Shown: piece after piece, positions 57,831 through 64,000 of the stretch
Layout of the letters: each line of letters begins with the position of its first letter
Position numbering within the stretch: position 1 is the first letter of the stretch
DNA from: Triangularia verruculosa
Taxonomy: Eukaryota > Ascomycota > Sordariomycetes > Sordariales > Podosporaceae
Length of the DNA: 64,000 nucleotides
NCBI GenBank assembly: GCA_033296885.1
Contig: MU863928.1
Coordinates: forward strand, 1-64,000
Reading direction: 5' to 3'
Notes under the pieces: generated by a model
Database searches by the model: none
What the model saw: the letters and a program-made list of their open reading frames with translations, nothing else
What the model was told of the DNA's origin: nothing
Program-made: the position numbers and the translations under genes

Positions 57831-60495
57831 ATGAATACACAAGATGGGAGAGGTATGGACCGATCACCACCAGCTGGATCAATTGCGAGGGCGAGGGAAC
57901 GTGCTGCTGCTGGGCTACCGAGGGAGGATAGGTCACCACCGAGGTCAAGGCGAGGAGGATCGGTTGAGAGGGAGCCACAAAATGCAAGACCTTCCAGGCC
58001 ACAAGCGCCGCCAGGACTACAGACGAAGGATGGACAGATTGGGGTGGCCATCTCTCGCCCAACACCGGTTCCACAATGGCCCCTTGCAAGTGGTCCTATT
58101 ATAGCTGCTCCGAGTGTTGACGGCGAACCGTACCGCCCCCCTCCGGGCAAGTCGCAGCCGCCGCAACGACCCCCGCGTCCGAGCCGAGTGCCCTCGATAT
58201 TGGACGGTTCCAAGGTGCAGGATTACACCCCAGTATTTCAGTATCGGCCACGGTCTACCAGGGAACCATCGGGTCAGGAGCTGCTACCCGTGCCGGAAAC
58301 GCCGTCCTCAGTCTCTCGAGCATCGACACAGTCGTCTGTCGGCTCGATACCTGACTTCCCAATCCCAGCACAGATTCCACCAGGACCACCGCGACGAAGC
58401 GTCAACCTCGGACCGCCTCCCTCGGCACGACGTGGTGTTTCGTCATTCTACTCCAACGTATCCTATGTTTCACCTATTCCGGAAGAGAGCCCTCGCTCTC
58501 GATCACATACATCATTTGCCTCGAGCGCTGCGATGCCAGAGAGCTGGGGTACACCATCGCCCGGACCCAGCCCCCAGTACCCAGAAGCCATTTACGACGA
58601 CGCCCTTTTGGAGGAAACCGGTTCGTATGGTGATGAGGAAGAGAGTCGGTTAGTACGAAACGCCAGTATCGGAAAGAAAGCGAAGCCTACCCTTGTAGGA
58701 ACAGCAGTGGCTCGTGGGCTGGATGAGGGGGAGCAAGATCGGAGACCGGGCCCAAAACCATTGCAGACTGGCCCATTTGGGCAAGGGACAGGCTACGTGG
58801 ATTATTCAAGCTCTTCCAGCACGATTCCGGCTTCAGCGAGGTTGCCCATCGGTTCGGCAGTCACTCGGGACTCTGTGATCAATGCCTTGTCCTCGGCAAG
58901 TGCAGATGATCCGTCCAACGAGTCACAGCGAGAAGAGAAGACACCATCACCACAGGAGACGTTGGAGCCACGACAATACAGCCGACTTTCAGCAATTCGA
59001 AGACCGCCACGTTTAGATATGGATGCCGTGCGAAAAGCCGAGGCGAGAGGGAGCTTGACGAGCCTGCCTGAGCTCATCAGACGTGCCACCAAGCTTGCTG
59101 CGAGCTTAGAAAAGGGCAAGAGGCCAGCGAGCCGATTCGACGACCTGGACTATTCGGGGTCGGAGGGATATGGAGGTGAGGGCGTCTCCTGGCTTGATAT
59201 TTGAAAAAAAAGAGAACCGAAACTAACGCTGCCATGAAGTCCGTGCCGAGAAGCACCAATCCGGCCTCTCAGATATGCTCGCAGCCTTTCCGCCTCCCGC
59301 CCAGCCAGGAGCAAGCAGCAGCCGGCGTAGCATCCGCAACAGCATACGGGACCATGTCCAGTCATGGCCACTACCCATGAACATGCGCTCCAGTGATTCA
59401 TCTCGGGAAGCCAATGCTGCCGACAGCGATCCTGATAAGGCAAGCAAGAAAAAAAACCGTCGATGCTGCGGCCTTCCTCTCTGGGGTTTTATTGTAGTGA
59501 TGTTCGTGATCCTCGTTATCATAGCCGCCGCCATAATCATTCCGTTAGAATTCCTTGTCCTTCGCAGACAAAACAACAATAACGACCCCCAAGCGGCGCT
59601 GCAACAATGCCAACAACAATTAATATGCGCTAATGGCGGCACCAACGTCGTCAACGATGGTGTTTGTTCCTGTATCTGCACCGGCGGCTTCACAGGATTC
59701 GACTGCACCACGGCCCCTTCTCCAGGCTGCACCACTTTCTCCCTTTCCAACTTAGAAAACATGTCTAATGTCACCGTTGGTGATGCGATCCCACGACTAA
59801 TCCAACAAGCCCAAACCAACTTTTCGATCCCACTAAATGGCGAGCAAGTCATCGCCAAGCTCAACGCAGCGAATATGTCTTGCACGGCAACCAACGCGCT
59901 GGTAATTTTTGACGGCAGCGCGGTCCGTCAAGGTGCCGCTTTGGCGCAGGTCAACGCCGTCAATGCCAACGCGGTGGTCATTGACGGAGTGTACTGGACG
60001 ACCATCACGATAATGGCAGGGCAGTTCACCACCATCACCATCGACGCTGCGAACCCGCTCCCAACTCCCACCAACAACAATGGTCAAGGCGGTAGCACCA
60101 TTCGAACCGTCATCACCGGGACAGGCACCCTCGGATTTGGCGCCACCATCTCCGTCCGCCCTACCACGACCATCACCCCGACCGTCACGAGAACAGTCAC
60201 AACCACGATCCCGCTGTCATCCGGACAGACGACGGTGCCGACGCCAACGCCAGGGTTTAAAGTGACAGAGGAGGTGCTGGATTTTGCCAGGGTGGCGGTG
60301 CTGTACGTGCTGCAGGAGAACAACTTGCGGAGTGCGGAGCAGGCGCAGATACAATTGCAGAAACTGTTTTCGAGGGTGACGCCGGTGGTGGGGGTAGAGG
60401 AGGCGAGGAATGTGACGGTTGGGGAGGGGATGAGTGTTGATTTGGTGGATGGGAGGGTCGATCTTGGGAGGGGGGTGGTTGGGGGGCCTGCATGA
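57831..60495 (+). CDS. Single-pass membrane protein with long cytosolic tail and EGF-like ectodomain
   Basis: Two exons, 57831-59175 and 59240-60495, encode 866 aa. The 64-nt intron (GTGAGG, branch-like ACTAACG, AAG acceptor) restores GYG-VRAEKHQSG. A stop codon directly precedes the ATG. Residues 1-525 are Pro/Ser/Arg-rich and without signal peptide, ending in the basic stretch KASKKKNRRCC. A single membrane segment spans about 526-556 (LWGFIVVMFVILVIIAAAIII). Beyond it, a Cys-rich EGF-like motif (CANGG, CSCICTGGFTGFDC, about 575-605) is followed by a folded region with several N-glycosylation sites (NMSN, NFS, NMS) and a Thr-rich stretch. The arrangement suggests type II orientation, with the C-terminus outside; that is inference from charge. 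Similar fungal proteins are annotated loosely as glycoproteins, and no function is assigned. Confidence 0.87.
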
Positions 60496-62403
60496 GGATG
60501 GGTAGAAAAAGAGCGGTTTTTTTTTTTTTTTGATTTTCTATACTATAATGCTAGGAGCGAGATCTTTTTTTTCTTCGTCCTATTTACGTGGGTGAGTAAG
60601 GCATGGGACCTTAATTTTGTGTGGAAGAGAGAATCAAGGGGGGGATGGAGTTTTGAAGAAGACAAAAAAGATACTGTACAATACCAACAAGAGCACCATG
60701 AGGGAGAGAGAGGCGTTACTACAAAGCCTCACAGCCGTTCCTTTTATGCTGCTGCGCCTTGCTATTTGGGGAGTTTTTGTCGATGGCGTTTTTTGGGAGA
60801 TAGGTATGGAGTTGGAGTTGCAAGAATTGGTGGAAATAGGCGAGATGTCTACCTAGGGAGGAGGATCTGTGTAGATATGGGGATTACCACTTGCTTGCTC
60901 TGGCGGCTTGTGTTGAATGCTGAATTGAGAATCAATGTTGATTAAGGTACTCTTAGAAGCCCCCTTTTCTCCCTCTCTCTTTGTTTATCATCTCATCAAC
61001 GGCAGCAGATCAATCTCATGGAATGAACCTTGATGGACACCCAATCAGGAAGCCCTCCCTGTCCCGATTGGGACGAAATGACGCAGGCGAGTTCTTTTTA
61101 AGCGAGACCCTTACGCCAAGAATTGTATGTATGTATGGTGCAAGCGAGGGAAGGGTTTATAGGCATTGAGGAGAGGGGCTTTTAACCGTGTCCAACTGCG
61201 AGGATCAAGGTGTCCTCTTCTCACGAGATGTGCTTTTCATAGGTATAGGGTTCGCAGAAACTGCTGTTATCACGGAACAATCGGCACAGAGTTTATGGGA
61301 CGGACTGCGCAATTCAAAGAAACCCCGATGAACGACGATGGGAAGTTGACGGTGGAGAGGGGGAAGAAATCCATGTGGAGACTGGTTTCTAGGATGTGCC
61401 CTTCTTTTCTTCCATGGGGGTGGGGTTGGGGAACGAAAAGTCTGGGGGAAGGCTTGGGCATGTGGGATCACCCAAGTTTTTGGAGAGGGACGAGATACAA
61501 TGAAGACGTGCTGATGAGCAGCGAGATTTGAATATAAGAGGTTGGTGATATACACGATCGCTTAAGGAACCTGCTCCCGGCCTGCCTCTTTTCCCAGGAA
61601 GAGCTGCTGTATTTGTGGTGTAAATATGGTGTAACCGGGCTGGCCCTGGCTGGTTGCGGAAGGTCCGGTCGGTCTGCCGGTCGGTGCTTCACATTAGGTG
61701 CGGGGGGGATTGACTTGAGGGAGAAAACAGCAGCAAGGAAGTGATGAAGAGAATGGTGAGAGATGGCATGAATTTGGCGGGGAAAGAGAACAGGAAGTGG
61801 TTATCATGTGATGCAAGTGATGAAACTGCTCAAACAATCGAGAAGCTTCCAGAGCAGCACCAAGTTGACCTTCAAGAGCGTCGAAACAGGAAACTTGTGG
61901 AGCAAAACTGGAATGCCTGAGGCTCCTATTACGTCGATTGGCGCCAAGCACCTCCGCTCTCTTTCCCTTCTTGGCTAGGGGGGCCATCATTTGCGGACGC
62001 CACCCAGGACAATGTTTGGCTCCGGCAGGCCCGGTCTCTAACGATACCATTCCATTATTAACAAAAGGGTCGCCAGCAGGCCACTGATGACACTGGCCAC
62101 CATAACACACAGCTCACACACACCACACCTACGACCTTTTCCCTCCCAACACACAAACACGCACAACACAAAGTCGACTGGTTCGCAATTCCCATCGATA
62201 CCCAACCAACTAGCCAACAAATCACCATCGTTTTATCTGCGTTTTTATATTCTGTCATTGCTCAAACCTGAGAACACCCCCAAATCAACAAAACCGCGAC
62301 GCAGTGCCTGTCGATTTCCCGCCGCTGGACGATTAGCGATAACCCTCACTAACCAAACAATCCTACGCGCCTCTCTTACCACACCGTTTCGCCAACAGCA
62401 ATC
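60496..62403. other. Intergenic region, no gene recognised
   Basis: This 1.9-kb region starts with a T15 tract after the stop codon. It contains only short frames on either strand without recognisable content. From about 62090 it becomes rich in CACA and C/T, as in leaders of well-expressed fungal genes. Confidence 0.5.
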
Positions 62404-63606
62404 ATGCTCATGAAGTCGCTCTCACTTGCAGCGGCTGGCCTTTTGGCTCCAGCTGCTCAAGCATTCCTCATCCCTCCCGAGCTCAGCGAATCCGACATCA
62501 GACTTGTCCAGGAGCTTGAATTGTTCACGAAGCCCAAGATCGCAGAGGTCCAGGCCGTTGACCTTGAATGCCCTGGATGCCCCCTCAACATCAAGACCCG
62601 ATTCGGGCAAAACATTCAGGTCAAGACCGACCGCCCGAACCACCTGGAGCTCCTATTTGCCGTCGAGCGCCGGCCAGAAGGCAGTCGTCTGTTGGTGAAC
62701 GACTTTGAATTGTACCCTTTTGCCGACCCATTCTCTAGCAGCTTGATTGCTCCCCAGGTGCTGGATGAGGTAGAACAGAGACACGACCATCATGGTGGAG
62801 AAGAAGACGGGCATCGCAGGGGCAAGCACCACCGACGACCGAAACCACAGCCCCAGCGACTTGGCTTCGGTTTGCATGTGTCGCCAGTCCAAAAGGGCAG
62901 TGATGACAAGTTCGAACTCATTGAGGTCGAGCTTCAGATTATTGAGGTGGGGTATTCATTCTTGGATGGCATTCCCAAGCTCAAGATCAACCTGGTTAAA
63001 GATTCCGTCGGCAACCTTGTAATTTCCACTATTGAAAAGGACACTCCCCAGAAGCTGGTGGAGGCCCCCGAAGAGGAGTGCACCACCACGATCTGCCAGC
63101 TTATGGCTGCCGCACATGCGAAGATGGAGCAGCTTCGCAAGATGAGACTCCCTGGCTGCCACGGTGGTAAGGAAGGTATGGGCAGGAGACCTGCTTTCCA
63201 CCACGGAGGACCCCACGGCGAGCATCATCAAGGTGGCCACCACGGTCACAGCGAGCCTCGTCCTGGCCACATGACCATGCGCGAGCACAGCTGGGGTAAG
63301 CTTTTCAAGAACATTACCTCGCATATCTTGCTTCCGGTCCTCATCGGCATCGTTGCCGGTGTCGCCGTTAGCTTGATCGGCATGGCGGTCGGCACCGTTA
63401 TCGTTGCCTTGTGGCGCTTCTTCTTCCGCAAGCCTAGCCACGCCCGCAGACACTCCAGGCGCCACTCTCTCCACAAGGCTTCTCACAAGGAGGCCGTTGC
63501 TGCCGAGGAGAAGTCCGGTCTTTTGGCTGCCGAAGAGGAGGTGGATACTCCCCCGCCTTACCAGGATGCGGAAATCACCACCACCAAGCCCGCGGAGGAG
63601 GTTTAA
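62404..63606 (+). CDS. DUF7728-like secretory-pathway membrane protein with PPxY motif
   Basis: Intronless, 400 aa from ATG 62404. A signal peptide (MLMKSLSLAAAGLLAPAAQA) precedes FLIPPELSESD, a start typical of this fungal family. The luminal part has a CPGCP motif near 58, an Arg/His-rich acidic loop at about 125-150, a conserved beta-rich stretch (FELIEVELQIIEVGYSFLDG), CTTTIC and a His-rich stretch at about 255-295. One membrane segment lies near 305-335 (LLPVLIGIVAGVAVSLIGMAVG), followed by a basic juxtamembrane stretch. The cytosolic tail holds PPPYQD (about 382-387), a PPxY ligand for WW domains of Nedd4/Rsp5 ubiquitin ligases. Type I topology is inferred. Family assignment to DUF7728 is from memory of the N-terminal motif and layout, so it is moderately certain. 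Function is unknown; the tail suggests Rsp5-dependent sorting or an adaptor role. Confidence 0.82.
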   Translation: MLMKSLSLAAAGLLAPAAQAFLIPPELSESDIRLVQELELFTKPKIAEVQAVDLECPGCPLNIKTRFGQNIQVKTDRPNHLELLFAVERRPEGSRLLVNDFELYPFADPFSSSLIAPQVLDEVEQRHDHHGGEEDGHRRGKHHRRPKPQPQRLGFGLHVSPVQKGSDDKFELIEVELQIIEVGYSFLDGIPKLKINLVKDSVGNLVISTIEKDTPQKLVEAPEEECTTTICQLMAAAHAKMEQLRKMRLPGCHGGKEGMGRRPAFHHGGPHGEHHQGGHHGHSEPRPGHMTMREHSWGKLFKNITSHILLPVLIGIVAGVAVSLIGMAVGTVIVALWRFFFRKPSHARRHSRRHSLHKASHKEAVAAEEKSGLLAAEEEVDTPPPYQDAEITTTKPAEEV

Positions 63607-64000
63607 AGAATGAACGACAAAGTAAGATATGTACGAGGGGGTGACGTGAGCAGTGAGAAAATTGGACACATGTAGTCCAGCACTTGGATTGGCGTTTGGG
63701 GGACTTGACCGAGCTGGCAACACGCCGACACTCCTTTGATCTCGAAGAGGGCTTTTTCTTCTTCTTCCTTTTCTTCAGTTTGGTTATGGTCATGTTTGTG
63801 TTTTCACCTTTTCATTTACACCTGTTTTTGGGAAGGGCCTCTTCTACTTCGTTTTCTTGATTATCAAAAATACCCACATTCCTTTTTTCCCCGACTAAAA
63901 TTGCTGATGAAGGAGAGGAGAGATACGGTACGGATAGGAATCTATGAAAGATCTTTGAATGTGACTGAACCAGTCCTTCCTCGTGTGTTTCTCGTACCGT
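63607..64000. other. 3' flank of DUF7728-like gene
   Basis: No gene seen. T-rich sequence with TTCTT repeats near 63750-63775 is consistent with 3' untranslated and downstream sequence. The window ends before the next gene. Confidence 0.5.

Overview
The window looks like nuclear DNA from a filamentous ascomycete, most likely a Sordariomycete close to the Sordariales. Genes are interrupted by short introns of about 50-135 nt with GTRNGT donors, CTRAY-type branch sites and YAG acceptors. Intergenic spaces are long and carry homopolymer and (GA)n runs. The proteins include a pkaC2/pkaB-type PKA catalytic subunit, a KREV-1/Rsr1 GTPase, CFEM and WSC wall proteins and a DUF7728-type protein. I saw no tRNA, rRNA, CRISPR, transposon or viral sequence. 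Genus and species cannot be fixed from sequence alone.

Layout. 0-10 kb: a minus-strand NT-type C2 protein (157-1932), divergent from POP1 of RNase P/MRP (3074-5824), then an RBR-type E3 ubiquitin ligase (7749-10013). 11-18 kb: a PKA catalytic subunit on minus (11537-12934), divergent from a GRAM-TBC-EF-hand Rab GAP (14389-17905). 18.7-24 kb: a large secreted triple-WSC protein with a Ser/Thr stalk, an internal assembly gap and a C-terminal FVPGGG repeat (18697-24055). 28-37.5 kb: a probably N-myristoylated disordered protein (28038-31492) and a phosphoinositide-specific phospholipase C (34880-37461). 41.3-47.5 kb: a 57-aa two-exon CxxC protein (41355-41590), a GPI-type CFEM protein on minus (44094-46027) and CMS1 on minus (46538-47525). 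51.7-53.1 kb: a seven-exon RAP/RSR1 GTPase. 57.8-63.6 kb: a single-pass membrane protein with an EGF-like motif and a secreted/type I DUF7728-like protein with a cytosolic PPxY motif. The rest, nearly half of the window, is gene-poor.

How the genes fit together. There is no metabolic cluster or operon. Two functional themes recur. One is signalling and polarity: PKA, PLC, KREV-1, a Rab GAP and lipid-binding or myristoylated proteins. The other is the cell surface: WSC, CFEM, the EGF-like membrane protein and the PPxY membrane protein. RNA and ribosome biogenesis are represented by POP1 and CMS1. Any co-regulation is inference only.

The most unusual structure is in the WSC gene. Three consecutive introns are each exactly 54 nt and clearly related to one another. 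They separate Ser/Thr-rich exons whose lengths are multiples of three, which indicates tandem duplication of an intron-exon cassette in the stalk. The other notable item is the 57-aa gene, whose reading frame appears only after an intron is removed.
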